Counted from the stretch's first letter, positions 36,501 through 48,712 are shown. The stretch is 64,000 nucleotides of DNA from Adiantum capillus-veneris (GCA_014529385.2 CM043965.1:18264912-18328911), one strand, 5' to 3'. Numbers and translations: made by a program. The notes: generated by a model not told the origin, from the sequence alone.

Positions 36501-38168
36501 TCACCGTGCACCAGAACTATCAGGAATGTTTAATGCAGATTTTTCTATATAGAGGATCATAGATTGCTCATTTGAGTACCTACAAACCCATTTGCAATAG
36601 TATGAGGCAGTCATTTGTGACAATTCCATGACAATTGATGGCATGAAATATGTCCATCCAATCGACCTTGACCCTGACAAGAGGGCTTCAAGGAGACTGA
36701 GTCGATGTCTAGAAAAGTTTCCCTCCAATGCACTGGTTGTACAAGACAGGTGTATGAAGCACTTAAAAAGGTGTCTCTTAGTGGAATTCTACCACGGGTT
36801 TGTCTGTTCTTTGTACTTGAAGACGGATGGTGAGTCAGAGACTTCCCAATCAACAACTTTCGATAGTTTTCCATTTGCGCCGGAGGAAGAGGTAGAGGAT
36901 GTGGAGGTGCAGTTTGACCCAGAAGAAGAGCAGGTAGAGGTATTAAAGGAAACATTGATGCAGTCTTAACTCTTGCTTCTCTTGCGGATGCATCATTAGG
37001 GTGCAAGTACGGAAGCCCATATAAGGAAGCGACTTTGCCTCTGGATTGCGCTCCCATCTTTGCTATGATAGGCGACACCCACTACGTTCTGCTCACAAAT
37101 ATCATGCATGAGCTGAATATACGGGAGCACTACTGCCTAGTAGCAATTGAAAATTTTTGTGAGGCAGACATGGGATTTGTGGATGATGATAGAGTGGACC
37201 AGCATCTTATTACTGACACAATTGTCAACGACTCACAGTTTACTTCAGGGTGGCAACTGGTCAAAGATACATTCAATGAAGCAAGTCCGGAGAGGCCAAT
37301 TTGCCAACAGATGAGCAGTTTCAATCGACAACAAAACAACTCGGCTTGGAAAACATGGGTAGGCCTGTGGCACCGAGAGCTCACGTAATGAATAGTCAGT
37401 CTATTCACTTGTGGGGAAGGTCAATGTTGGAAATGAACGAGAATCGGATGTTAATTTTTAAAGGCATTCAGATGGTATTGGAGATGGCCCAATGATAAAA
37501 TATCATGATCAATCTTTTTGACAGGTGCTCGTGTATGACGATAGTTTCCTTAGAAGAGCGGGAGGCTCACGGCAAGGGCTTGTCACTAGAGTACACGGCA
37601 AGGATGCAACGTTGTCTCACTACATCGGGTGTTTCAACCACAAAAAGGTTTGTAGAAACAATTCAAGTACTTGGCAATTGTACTCATCTCACTTACGTCC
37701 CATAAATGCTTTACCATTTTTTTGTAGATCATAATATACCACAAGGAATACTCCGAGGACAATGCAAAGTTTCCACTATTTGCAATGAAAGTTATTACAA
37801 GATTGTGTGGTGGGAACCGCCTCCCACTAAACACAAAAATACTAATTCTGATTGAGAAACAGTTTGCTCTACATGTCTTTGGCATTGGGTATGGGTGCCA
37901 AGCACTCAGATCCCCCTATTTCATGTCCTACACATCTCAGGCTCTGGCTGTAGGGGTTGAAGATCCAGAGAGCATAGATCCATACAACAAATGGCTGTTT
38001 TTGAGGGAAAGAAGATGCCTGATGCCCGTGGGGATGCTGCCATCAACAGAGGAACAAGCTTGTCTACATAGCTTGCACATCGAAGAGGTACAAAGTGAGG
38101 AAGAAGGAGGTGCATTGAAGAGGATAAAAACGACGGGCTCATGTCCATCTTCTCCCTCAAGTCCATTG
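36411..38168 (+). pseudogene. unrecognised multi-exon gene, probably transposon-encoded
   Basis: Exon 1 (about 36411-36939) follows TTTCTTTCAG and encodes LGEDTCEEKLFTFLYNIRAH, then DLDPDKRASRRLSRCLEKFP, closing with an acidic segment before AG|GTATTA. Further blocks are 37000-37495 (PLDCAPIFAMIGDTHYVLL), 37525-37650 (VLVYDDSFLRRAGGSRQGLV) and 37731-38168 (HKEYSEDNAKFPLFAMKVIT, FGIGYGCQALRSPYFMSYTS). All have GT-AG type borders. In-frame TAG codons at 36550 and 36598 and a frameshift near 37295 disable it. The last exon continues beyond the LTR element to a stop near 43548. The adjoining repeat arrays with a shared core suggest a DNA transposon. I do not recognise the family. Confidence 0.5.
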
Positions 38169-40094
38169 TAATGTACCCAATAATTATCCAATTAAATCAT
38201 TTCAGATATTTTTCAAAGTAATTGAGATTCTCGATTTTGTGAGTCATCATGAGTTTATCAGAGTAATTGGAATGAAAATCGAATTCAGAATTTATTTATT
38301 TATGATCTTTCTTTATGTGGAACAATAGGTTTATGTGGGTACCTAATCTATGTATGAAGAAAAAGCTTAGAGATAGTATTTTTAGGAAAGAAAGAGAGGT
38401 GAGTCAAAATTAAGATACTTCTTTCTTTCTCTCTTTCAAAATAGAATGGGAACTTGTAAGTATAGAGATTTTTAAAATCGCGCATAGGATTCACGTACCA
38501 AAAAAAAATGAAAATTAGAGACGCGAGGACGCGCGAGCTTTTTCCCTCTTCTATTCTTGAAACCTCTCAGTATTCTTAGCACCCCCGTAGGGCCTATATA
38601 AAGGACCCTTTTCCTCTCACTTTGAACACACACATCTACAGAAGCGGAAGCTCTCTCACAACGACATGTTGGAAGAAGCCTCTCTCCCTTAACTTCTCAC
38701 CCTCAAGCCATCTCCATCTCCAATCGTCGACGTGCCGTCACCCAATTTGTGAACACCTTCTCTCTCCAACAATGCGCTTTTCTTTTCTCCATTCCGAAGC
38801 TATGGCTCCGAAGCGTGTAACGCGGAGTTCTAAGGACGCCCCTGCCATTGCACCACCAAGGAAGGTGGAAAGAAAGGTGTCAACTCCAAACGTATCTCAT
38901 GCGAAAGCATCAACCGAAGAAGAAGTCGAAGCCGTCCAATCTCCAGCACAAGAGTTAGCCACATGCGCTCCAAATCCGGTAAAACAAATTTATAATTCTG
39001 CATTGCTATTCATATTTGACTTGGGAAGCTAAGCATAGGGAACCCTTAAACCGTCCGAGAAACGTGATTCTATCACATGAAATAATTATATGTTTTTATA
39101 GATTAGTGAAAGGACTATTTGATAAATTGTTACTATTTGTTGAATTATTATTGCTTAATAAATTGTTATTGTTTGATAAGTGGGTGTTGACTGATATGAA
39201 GAATTGGTAAATCATGTTTGATGAATCATTTAACGAGAAGAATTGTTGAAAGGATATATTTTGTTATCGCGGGTAGCGAGATGATGCCGCGGTTAGCGGA
39301 GATTAAGCTCAGGTTATCGGCTCTCTTTTATGCCTCGCGGCTAGCGAGATGGGAAGGTTGCGTAATTCACGATTAGCGAATAAATCCTTTGCAAAGGCTC
39401 TGTTGGTTAGATAGAGAAAGTCCGTGGATAGCGGCAAAATCATGAGAAATTGGAAAAGTTGTTTTTGTTGAATAATAGGGTTGCCTTCATTAGCATTGTT
39501 TGAATTGTTTTGGTATTGTTAAAGGGCTGTATAAAAGAACTTGTGTTTGGAATTAATTAAGAAACACTATTTTTATATGTAAAACAGTGTGGAAAAAAGT
39601 GTGCGTGTGGGGTGGAAAGTGGGGGCTGGCTCAGGTTTCCACTCAAGGATGGGTGGTTTCAATTAGTCGAGAAACTCTCCACTCCCTCAAATTAAAGACT
39701 CATTAATGTGCCAAGAGTCGAGATGACCCAAATCTACGTGACACCAAACTACTATCTAGTTTATACTAAGTCTCTTATTATATTTATGGTTTATGGATGG
39801 CGGCCGTGCCTCTTAAACGTGAGGAAAAAGGCGTTGTTTATGGATTGTAATTATGTTAATGGGATTTCAACTTTAGGTTAAGAAATATCTTTCATTGGAA
39901 TCTTAGATTTATCGACCTGGCTTGTGGTGTATGATCCTTATAACCACGTAAATGATGGATAGAGGACTTCCTCTCTTCTGTTGCTCGTATCTCTACTTTG
40001 TGGAAACGGAGTAGGGTGTCATCAATGAAAAAGAAGAATTAAGGAAGGCCATCTATCAATTCGCCCCAATCTTCTCGAGGTTGGGGACCTTACA
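38167..40094 (+). repeat. 5' LTR
   Basis: Begins TGTAATGTACCC and ends GGACCTTACA. It has a TATA box (38595-38602). It contains a reading frame starting MAPKRVTRSSKDAPA at about 38802, which resembles the basic N-terminus of plant gypsy gag proteins. A series of GCGG(G/T)TAGCG-like subrepeats lies at 39270-39430. Confidence 0.92.
38595..38602 (+). promoter_or_regulatory. LTR TATA box
   Basis: TATATAAA in the 5' LTR. The same box occurs at 41966-41973 in the 3' LTR. Confidence 0.65.
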
Positions 40095-40095
40095 A

Positions 40096-40110
40096 TTTGT
40101 ATCGGAGCTT
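40096..40110 (+). promoter_or_regulatory. primer binding site
   Basis: TTTGTATCGGAGC directly after the LTR is a variant of the tRNA-Met site TGGTATC(A/G)GAGC. Confidence 0.75.
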
Positions 40111-40334
40111 AGGTTAAAAAGATTTAGTTGGCTATTTCAAGCTTCTTCATGTGTATGGTTTTCTATCCCCATTACGAGACTCGCATGGATATTACAATAT
40201 GCCGATTGATGTATATCATAGTTATGGTTGAAACCTCTATTATGTTTGATATTGGAGAGATCTTTTGTAGACCCCTATATGACATTTTGATGACTTTATG
40301 ATTAAAAGATTGAGTTATTTCTACAGAGATATTG

Positions 40335-40612
40335 TTTGACTGGTTAAGTCATGTAAGTAAGTTTTTGTGTAGATTGAATGAGCCATGACTGGTTAAGTCA
40401 TGTGATTGAGATAATCATGACTGGTTAAGTCATATGATTGAGTTTTGACGGATTGGATAAGTCATGACTGGTTAAGTCATATGCATAAGTTTTGATGGAC
40501 TGGTTAAGTCAAGATTGGTTAGGTCATGTGATTGGGTTTTAATGAATCGGATAAGTAAGGATTGATTAATTCATACGATTGAGCTTTCAGTGGACTGGAT
40601 AAGTCTAAGTTT
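40335..40612. repeat. ATGACTGGTTAAGTCAT hairpin motif series in the leader
   Basis: Six to eight copies of (ATGA)CTGGTTAAGTCAT and variants, spaced about 30-45 bp, between primer site and gag. The motif has inverted arms ATGACT / AGTCAT around a short loop. Confidence 0.85.
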
Positions 40613-40650
40613 CGAAAGTAACCTATTGATTTGAGTTATTACAAACATTG

Positions 40651-41432
40651 ATGTACACTAAGGGGAATCCTCAAATCACTTCTACGTTGGAAAACCCTCA
40701 GAACGATGCTCTCTATACGGAGATTAAGGAGAAGAAGTTGTTGCTCAAACAAATGCAGCCACCTTCTTTTAAAGGAGAGGGTGATGATATTGAGAAAGAA
40801 GCAGAAGTATGGATTGAAGCTATGGATGATTACTTCTCTGCTGCAAAGACCACACCTACAAATCAAGAGATGTTAGGGATGTTTCGCCTCTCAGTGGAAG
40901 CGAAATTATGGTGGAAACAACATTTTCGTGACATGGGAGTGTTGGAGAACTCTCAGAGTTGGTGGGAGATCAAACAAGCGGTGAAGGAAAGATACTTACC
41001 TCCTACCCATGAAACAATAAAGATGAATGAGTTCTTTAGCTTGAAACAATACATTTCATCTTTGGAAGAGTACTACTCGTTTTGGAAGTTGTTCATCATT
41101 ATGCACCGTCAATGACCATAGAGCAGCAGGTAGCTCGCTTTTGTCAAGGATTAAGAGAACCAATTATCTTGCGATTGGAAGCCTTAAAACCTACCACTGT
41201 ACAAGATGCTTTACTACGAGCCAAACCTTTAATGAAGGAACAAGGGATTACAAGAAGAATTGAGCAGAATCAAAGTATCAAAGATAGACAACCACAAAGA
41301 GTTTATGCTGCTAATGCGCAAGATTCTCGACGCTTGAATGTTCAAGGCTTTGAATGTGGGGAGTTGGGACATTATCGGAACTCTTGTCCACAACGAACTA
41401 ATGGAGCAGTAGTATCAAGTGAAGCAGACTAA
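40651..41432 (+). pseudogene. gypsy-type gag of the TR-GAG-like element
   Basis: Retrotrans_gag landmarks are clear: PPSFKGEGDD, AEVWIEAMDDYFSAAKTTP, AKLWWKQHF and WWEIKQAVKERYLPP. After a frameshift near 41085 come HYAPSMTIEQQVARFCQGLR and a CCHC-like knuckle reading GFECGELGHYRNSC. The first Cys of the knuckle is replaced by Gly, which should abolish zinc binding. The frame ends with a TAA at 41430. A spliced N-terminus starting in the LTR (MAPKRVTRSSK) is possible. Confidence 0.85.
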
Positions 41433-41539
41433 GGACATCACTCTTTTGGATATATTGAGGGTCCAGATAGTAATTAGAGTAGGGGTATTCTCAGTTTTTC
41501 TCCAGATGAGGACCTCTCGAATCCCTAAGTTGGGGAGAT

Positions 41540-43522
41540 TGTAATGTACCCAGCAATTATCCAATTAAATCATTTCAGATATTTCTCAAAGTAATTGAGA
41601 TTCTCGATTTTGTGAGTCATCATGAGTTTATCAGAGCAATTGGAATGAAAATCGAGTTCAGAATCTATTTATTTATGATCTTTCTTTATGTGGAACAATA
41701 GGTTTATGTGGGAACCTAATCTATGTGTGAAGAAAAAGCTTAGAGATAGTATTTTTAGGAAAGAAAGAGAGGTGAGTCAAAATTAAGATACTTCTTTCTT
41801 TCTCTCTTTCAAAATAGAATGGGAACTTGTAAGTATAGAGATTTTTAAAATCGCACATAGGATTCGCGTACCAAAAAAAAAAAAATTAGAGCCACGACGA
41901 CGCGCGAGCTTTTTCCCTCTTCTATTCTTGAAACCTCTCAGTATTCTTAGCACCCCCGTAGGGCCTATATAAAGGACCCTTCTCCTCTCACTTTGAACAC
42001 ACACATCTACAGAAGCAAAAGCTCTCTCGCAACGACCTGTTGGAAGAAGCCTCTCTCCCTTAACCTCTCACCCTCAAGCCATCTCCATCTACAATCGTCG
42101 ACGTGCCGTCACCCGATTTGTGAACACCCTCTCTCTCCAACAACGCGCTTTTGTTTTCTCCATTCGAAGCTATGGCTCCGAAATGTGTAACGCGAAGTTC
42201 TAAGGACGCCCCTGCCGTTGCACCACCAAGGAAGGTGGGAAGAAAGGTGTCAACTCCAAACGTATCTCATGCGGAAGCATCAACTGAAGAAGAAGTCGAA
42301 GCCGTCCAACCTTCAGCACAGGAGTTAGCCGCATGCGCTCCAAATCCGGTAAAACAAATTTATAATTCTGCATTGCTATTCATATTTGACTTGGGAAGCT
42401 AAGCATAGGGAACCCATAAACCATCCGAGAAACATGATTCTATCACATGAAATAAGCATATGTTTTCATAGATTAGTGAAAGGACTATGTGATAAATTGT
42501 TACTTTTTGTTGAATTGTTATTGCTTTATAAATTGTTATTGTTTGATAAGTGGATGTTGATTGATATAAAGAATTGGTAGATCATGTTTGATGAATAATT
42601 TAACGAGAAGAATTGTTGAAAGGATATATTTTGTTCTCGCTGGTAACGAGATGATGCCGTGGTTAGCGGAGATTAAGCTGAGGTTATTGGCTCTCTTTTA
42701 TGCCTCGGGTTAGCGGGATGCCTGGCGGGTAGCGGGATACCTGGCGGTTAGCAAGATGCCTCGCGGGTGGCGGGATGCCTCGCGGTTAGCGAGATGGGAA
42801 GGTTGCGCAATTCGCAGTTAGCGAATAAATCCTTTGCAAAGGCTCTGTTGGTTAGACAAAGAAAGTCCGCGGGCAGCAGCAAAATCATGAGAAATTGGAA
42901 AAGTTGTTTTTGTTGAATAATAGGGTTGCCTTCATTAGCATTGTTTGAATTGTTTTGGTATTGTTAAAGTGCTGTATAAAAGAACCTATGTTTGGAATTA
43001 ATTAAGGAACACTATTTGTATATGTAAAATAGTGTGGAAAAAAGTGTGCGTGTGGGGTGGAAAGTGGGGGCTGGCTCAGGTTGCCAGTCAAGGATGGGTT
43101 GTCTCGATTAGTCGAGAAACTCTCCACTCCCTCAAATTAAAGACTCATTGTGCCAAGAGTCGAGATGAACCAAATCTATGTGACACCAAATTACTATCTA
43201 GTTTATACTAAGTATCTTATTATATTTATGGTTTATGGATGGCGGCTATAACGTGAGGAAAAAGGCGTTGTTTATGGATTGTAATTATGTTAATGGGATT
43301 TCAACTTTAGGTTAAGAAATAGCTTTCATTGGAATCTTAGATTTATCGACCTGGCTTGTGGTGTATGATCCTTATAACCACGATGTATAGAGGACTTCCT
43401 CTCTTCTGTTGCTCGTATCTCTACTTTGTGGAAACGGAGCAGGGTGTCGTCAACGAAAAAGGAGAATTAAGGAAGGCTATCTATCAAGTCGCCCCAATCT
43501 TCTCGGGGTTGGGGACCTCACA
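41540..43522 (+). repeat. 3' LTR
   Basis: Begins TGTAATGTACCC and ends GGACCTCACA. It is 55 bp longer than the 5' LTR, partly through extra GCGGG(T/A)(A/G)GCGGGATGCC subrepeats near 42710-42800. Confidence 0.92.
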
Positions 43523-43549
43523 TCCATTTTCTCCTACTCCTACCTCGTG
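43523..43549 (+). pseudogene. 3' end of the last exon of the 36.4-kb gene
   Basis: After the target duplication the bases continue the frame broken at 38166 (codons for FSPTPTS, then TGA). This follows from joining the two flanks of the element. Confidence 0.7.
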
Positions 43550-44200
43550 ACTATAGCCACCTCGCATGGCGCTCCCCCGCATTTGAATTTTCCCAAGCTA
43601 AGTCGATTGGTGTAACTCTAATAGGCTATTGGCCTTATCCTTTCCTCCCCCCTGTCTAGTGTGCTTAAAATAACCTGTTCTTGCCATGTAGTGGGTTTTT
43701 TTCATGCCTTGTGTGGACCATATTGATAGTGAGTCATATGTCTTGGCAAAATATGGACCATGGTTGAACATTATGTGTTGCATTGAAATAAAACAAAATG
43801 GTCAGTAGGGTACAATTCAAAATTTTGTTTTGTATACGCAGAATGCTAACCCACCATGTAATGTGTGATATGTTGCCCACCCCACCCTGTAAGGTAAGCC
43901 TTCTTCCACTGCAGCAAGGCTGCTTGAAATGATGTGAGCTTACTTTGGTCCCAAGAATGCTGCTCAATGTAGTGAAAAATTTTATCTAGTGATTTTCACA
44001 CGTTCGCCTTGCGATTTTGGATTGCCCCACCACCAGCATTGTCTTTAACCACTTTATGTAACTGTTTTCATTTGTTGAAAATGTTTCTTCTCTCTTCTCT
44101 ATCTGGATCTTTGAGGCTAAACCCAAGAAACCTTCTGGCCTTCACGCTGCCTATCGATGCTTTCCTAGTTACCTTGTAACAACTTTGAGACATCTTACGG
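43550..44200. other. no recognised gene
   Basis: Probable 3' flank of the interrupted gene. Only short frames are seen. Confidence 0.45.
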
Positions 44201-44269
44201 TCTGCTTAAATTTTGACATTGCCTCCATGCAAACCAATGTCTGAGAGCACTCCCTCTAATTCTTTGATC

Positions 44270-46150
44270 ACTCTTTTGACTCACTCTCTGGCTTTAATGT
44301 CCATGCAAAACATATGTACAAATGAACCACCTTTTCAATTATTCGACAAAGTGCATGAAGTGTACAGATGTGAACTCTACTCAGAGGAATATCAAGCACT
44401 GGCCTAAAAGTTTTATCTTGAAGATGTCTGTTGGGAGCTCTATTCCATTGCACACTCTCAAGAGATTGTGCATCAGCCATGTAATATAAGCATGGATTTA
44501 CCACAGCTGCTCCATGTACTATGTTGTACATACACTTAAGAGTCTTTAAGTCACCTGCCATGTGCCATTCCACTGTATAGTCACCAAATCCTTCCATTGA
44601 AAGAACGACTCCGTTTCTTTGTTCACTGATGATAGAAGAAATTTGGGTTTGACTAAAAACCCAATCGAGGATTTCAAAATTTTCCTTATCAACCTGCAGT
44701 GAAAAACGAAAACACAAAATCAGCAACCAAATAATCAATATTTTTGTTATTATAGAGTGAACTAAGTATACTTGAAATGATCCTAAAGTTAGAATATTGT
44801 TTTTGGATTGCACGCTAAAGTATTGTGGATCCTCTTTTGTTATTGATGGATCCAGATCTCTATTCATGAGGGTAATCATGACTCTCTCCAACTTCTTGTT
44901 CTTCAGGGCCTCGCACTCATAGAGCTTCAAAACAAACTTGAGAACCCCACCGCACTCCTCTTGACTAATTTCAAAGAAGTGAACCGCATACCTTTGCAAT
45001 GCTTCAAGATCAACAAAGAGGTTGTTGTGCTTGTTAAACTATACCTCTCTGCTGCCCTTGCCTAAAAACATTGCTTCAATATGGAATGGTGACCCAAGTT
45101 TATCAAACACCTCATCGTTTACGTGCCGGTGAGCAGCCTTTACATGTGATGGATTTGGCAACAATGATCCTCTCTGTAGTTTATTTTGAGACTTTTTAGC
45201 TAATGCTTTGAAGAGTGCCCTGTATCCAATCTGCAAGATGTCACTCTCATCAAGTATTGCTTGCATTTCCATTGGTTCCAATTGATTCTCGTTCATGGGG
45301 GAGGTAAGGAGCCTCCCTTTCAACTTATGAAATTTTTTCTGAGTTATCATCTCTTCATTTACTTCTTTTGGAACTAGACGACTGTAATGCACTCTGGCAT
45401 TGAAGCCTACACCGTTCAAGTTTGGATGTTTAAGACCTGCCAAAAAGCACCATGCATTATGATCATGTATAGAAAAGTGTATCCGTTTCTTAGTGAAGCA
45501 CATTGAAGATACAAAAGCAAAAACTTCGAGTTACCTTAAAGCTCGTATTAGTTTTTTCAGGCCACCACTACAAATCTTCATGTTCTCAATGTTGCATAGA
45601 TCTCGTTTTCCTTTCCAACTACCAAGCATGGTGTCTTTTTCTCGCAAACTTGTGATCTTCTTCTCAAGACCTTGGATTGTCTCTTTGTTTGATGAAATCT
45701 TCCGAGAGCATGCTTCATTAAGTTTCTTCAGCTGCATGTTCTCCATCGCCAGGAAGTTTCTTTGCCTTTCCGCATTCAATCCTCTCATTTCCAAATGTTC
45801 GGTGTATCCCAATAGCCCATCCTTGCCATCGCCTCTGAAATGTAGGAGGTTAGTGATATTAGCAGAGGAAGGTGGTGCATTTTTTGTAGGATCCTTTGGA
45901 TAAATAAACCCATCGGTCCACAAATCCAAATGATGTTCCTTGTTTGTCCTTCTAAGTTCTTTCTCTCACTAAGATAAGAAAGACTCCCTCCTACGTTTCT
46001 GCAACGATGCATACTCTTGCAATACATCAACATGAAGATGATGTGTGTTCTTTCTTTGGGTAAGTGTTAAAGATGAAGGGTTTGAGGATTGCAAGTTCAC
46101 ATTGGTGTTTTCATCAGAAAAAGAAGCGTTCTCCATTCCTAGAGTTGATA
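44270..46150 (-). pseudogene. unrecognised decayed multi-exon gene
   Basis: Minus-strand blocks start at MENASFSDENTNVNLQSSNP (46137) and include coiled-coil-like NMQLKKLNEACSRKISSNKE (about 45740). After TTTTTGGCAG comes KHPNLNGVGFNARVHYSRLV (45440). The last block is 45000-44268 with MEGFGDYTVEWHMAGDLKTL and KCMYNIVHGAAVVNPCLYYM. The latter resembles the W.xxADxKxLxxxxGxxxA...C.xC region seen in some transposon-derived RNase-H-like proteins, but I cannot name the family. Two adjacent stops (TAG TGA, near 45970) and mismatched intron phase disable it. Confidence 0.4.
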
Positions 46151-46489
46151 GAGAAATAGACAGACACTCAAAACTCATAAAATATCTTAGGTTTTGGGAG
46201 GGAAGGTCATATTCTCATGTTTAGAGTTGATAGAGTTCGTGTGGCTTGTATTTTTGGAGGGAACGCTTGTAAGTTGGCATTTCAAATCATTAGTCATACG
46301 GTTAATTGGATTCCTGACAAGAGAATGAAGGATAAGAATGATAAAGACGGTGGATATCTACCAAAGAATGTCATTTTGGCTTTTTTTTGGCGCAAAAAAG
46401 TATCACATAAAATACACAATTTAACATTTTTATTTTCTCTCTCTAAGCCGACATGGAACTTCTTACAGGGCCCAAAAGTGAGTCCAATT

Positions 46490-47345
46490 TTCTCCTAATG
46501 ATAGCAATATGTGTCTCATTTGGGCCTGTAATAAGCAAATCATCCACATATAGAACAATGATGAGAAATACATCACCCTCACGCTTTATATACAAGTGTT
46601 TTCTATTGGACTGTTACAAAATCCTTGTTTAACCAAATGAGTGCCAGCTTTCTCATACCAAGCACAAGGACACTGCTTCAACACATACAAAGACTTATTA
46701 CATTTTCACATTTTATCTTCTTGTCCTTTTATGAAAAAACCGCGAGGCTGCGTTACATAAACTTCCTCAAGTATATCACCATTCAAGAAAGTAGTAACAA
46801 TGTCTGATTGATGTACATCCCATTCAAAATGGTCTACCAATGCACATAGAAAATGAATAGTAGTCATACAACAAGTAAGAGCAAAAGTATCTTCATAATC
46901 TATGCCTTTTTGTTGTGCATAACCTTTTGCAACCTTTCAAGCCTTTTAGCAATCAATCTAACCATCTGGCTTGTGGTTCCACTTGTAAACCTGTTTCATA
47001 CCAATGGTCTTTTTTCCAGGAGGAAAATCACATAAAGTCCATGTGTCCTTTTCTATAAGTGCATCATGTTCTGATTGCATGGCAGTCATTCATTTTTTTG
47101 AATTCTTTGCTTCATCAAAAGATAGAGGTTCCTCTACATTACATAAACTAGAAATAGCCAAAGCATAAAAATTTGATGCATAAGGTTCATTGCAAGAAAT
47201 TGAACAAGTATGACTAGACATAGGTGCATCCAATTTATTGTCATGCAAAGTATGCACGTCATTTTGGCATACTTCTAGCCTACTCATTCTTAGCCCTTTC
47301 CACATCAAGTACATCATGTATATCTACATCAAACTAGGATGTTCT
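46490..47345 (-). pseudogene. Ty1/copia reverse transcriptase remnant
   Basis: Minus-strand translation over several frames follows the copia RT: SFDEAKNSKK, MTAMQSEHDALIEKDTW, PPGKKTIGMKQVYKW, then further-frame matches to DYEDTFA, FEWDVHQSD, FLNGDILEEVYVTQPRGF. The active-site box VLYVDDLLITG lies near 46560. Many stops and frameshifts break it, yet the YVDD box is intact. A TTAA element (47392-48708) separates it from the integrase part at 49.1-49.6 kb, consistent with one original copia element on this strand. Confidence 0.88.
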
Positions 47346-47387
47346 ATAACATTTTCAAAAAAAGCCATAGGATGTACATTTGCCTCA

Positions 47388-48712
47388 TTAACACTAGAAT
47401 GGTAACAGGACACTTTTATGTCCTTGGACACTTTTGTGTCCTATTAAGTGACCATTTTGCTTGAATTATTTGAAGAGTATGAAAATGAATTTTTAGGTGC
47501 TATATATCCACAAAGTTGCCTTATGAGCTGAAAAAAACTTAGCTTTTTTTTTTGAGTATGGATCTCACCATTAACCTTACTCTTGCGCAACATTTTTGAA
47601 CCTAAACTGTGTGAAAAAACGGGTCCTGTTTTGGCTTTTTTTCAATTTTTGGCAACTATACCACTCTAAACTTCATGTTTGTGAGGTTTAGATCGCTAGA
47701 GGTTAGGCATTCATAGTTCTCAACATGTTTTGATGCTTGTAGGGAGAGCTAAGTGTTAAAATTGAAAGTTATGACCAATTTACAAGAATTGCATAATCCT
47801 GTTTTTTGGCCAAAATTAGCACTTTTATGATTTTTTTGGTGGCTTTCTTGATATCCAAATTCAATTTTGATTGTGTAAGTGTAATGTATAACATAAAGCT
47901 AATCTTCCTTGAGTTTTGGGGGACCTAATATGCTATATAGCATAGTATATGATGATGGTTGAGTTTTTTGATTGCTGAAGATACAATACATTTTAGAGTA
48001 GCAAGTATAACTTTCTCAATATTGCTAGTTTCTTAGGCCAATTGTGTGTATTTTGTAGGTAGTAACCATATCTAATCATAGACTACAAACTTGGCTAGAT
48101 ATTGAGTAGTTTCTTTGGGTTTCTAGAGGTCATAATGCTAAACCCAGTTTTTTTATGTTTGCTGTATTTAGCACTTTATCATTGCCCCCAAGGTTCCAAT
48201 TGTAAGAGATCCATTATCCTTTTGACATGATCCATGACCCAAAGGGAACTAAGAAAACATGTATATAATATCTGTATTGAGCGTGACTATAGAAACTTCG
48301 ATGATAGGTTCGCAGAATGGCAAAAATGCAACTTTTTTGAACCTATTTTTTTGCCCAAAACAAGATTAGTGAGGTAAAAGCAACCATATGTTTTGGTCAC
48401 CAACCCATTGAAGTTAACGGGCAATTTTATCTCATGTCCTACAAAAATCTCCACTCTTATTTATATGCAATCAACCGTAAGAAATTGCTGTTTTGGGCAA
48501 AATGCACTGGTCCATCAACTTTGGAGGCTTGTAGTGACCAAGGGACGAGAAAAATTACAAGTTTCTCATTTTTTCCATATGTAGTAGTTATTGAACTGTA
48601 AGCTCATGAAAGGATTTTTCAAAATGAGTGGATCTACTATGGTTTTGGAAATTTTTCCCAAAACCCTGAAAGGACACTTTTATGTCCTGTTAGGTTACCA
48701 TTCTAGTGTTAA
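47388..48712. mobile_element. TTAA-flanked piggyBac-like non-autonomous element, copy 2
   Basis: 1317-bp element (47392-48708) with TTAA on both sides, ends CACTAGAATGGTAAC and TTACCATTCTAGTG, and GGACACTTTTATGTCC near both ends. It is colinear with copies 1 and 3 but contains the interior that copy 1 lost. There is no transposase frame. It lies in the copia remnant between integrase and reverse transcriptase. Confidence 0.85.

Larger units (their letters stand above)
38167..43522 (+). mobile_element. gag-only LTR retrotransposon (TR-GAG-like), 5.36 kb
   Basis: Complete element with two LTRs (1928 and 1983 bp), 5-bp target duplication TCCAT at 38162-38166 and 43523-43527, tRNA-Met-type primer site and a purine-rich tract TTGGGGAGAT before the 3' LTR. 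The 1.45-kb interior encodes only gag, so it depends on enzymes from another element. It inserted in the last exon of the preceding gene. Removing it with one TCCAT leaves an open frame ending SSPFSPTPTS and a stop. The LTRs are similar but differ by indels and substitutions, so insertion is not very recent. Confidence 0.9.
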
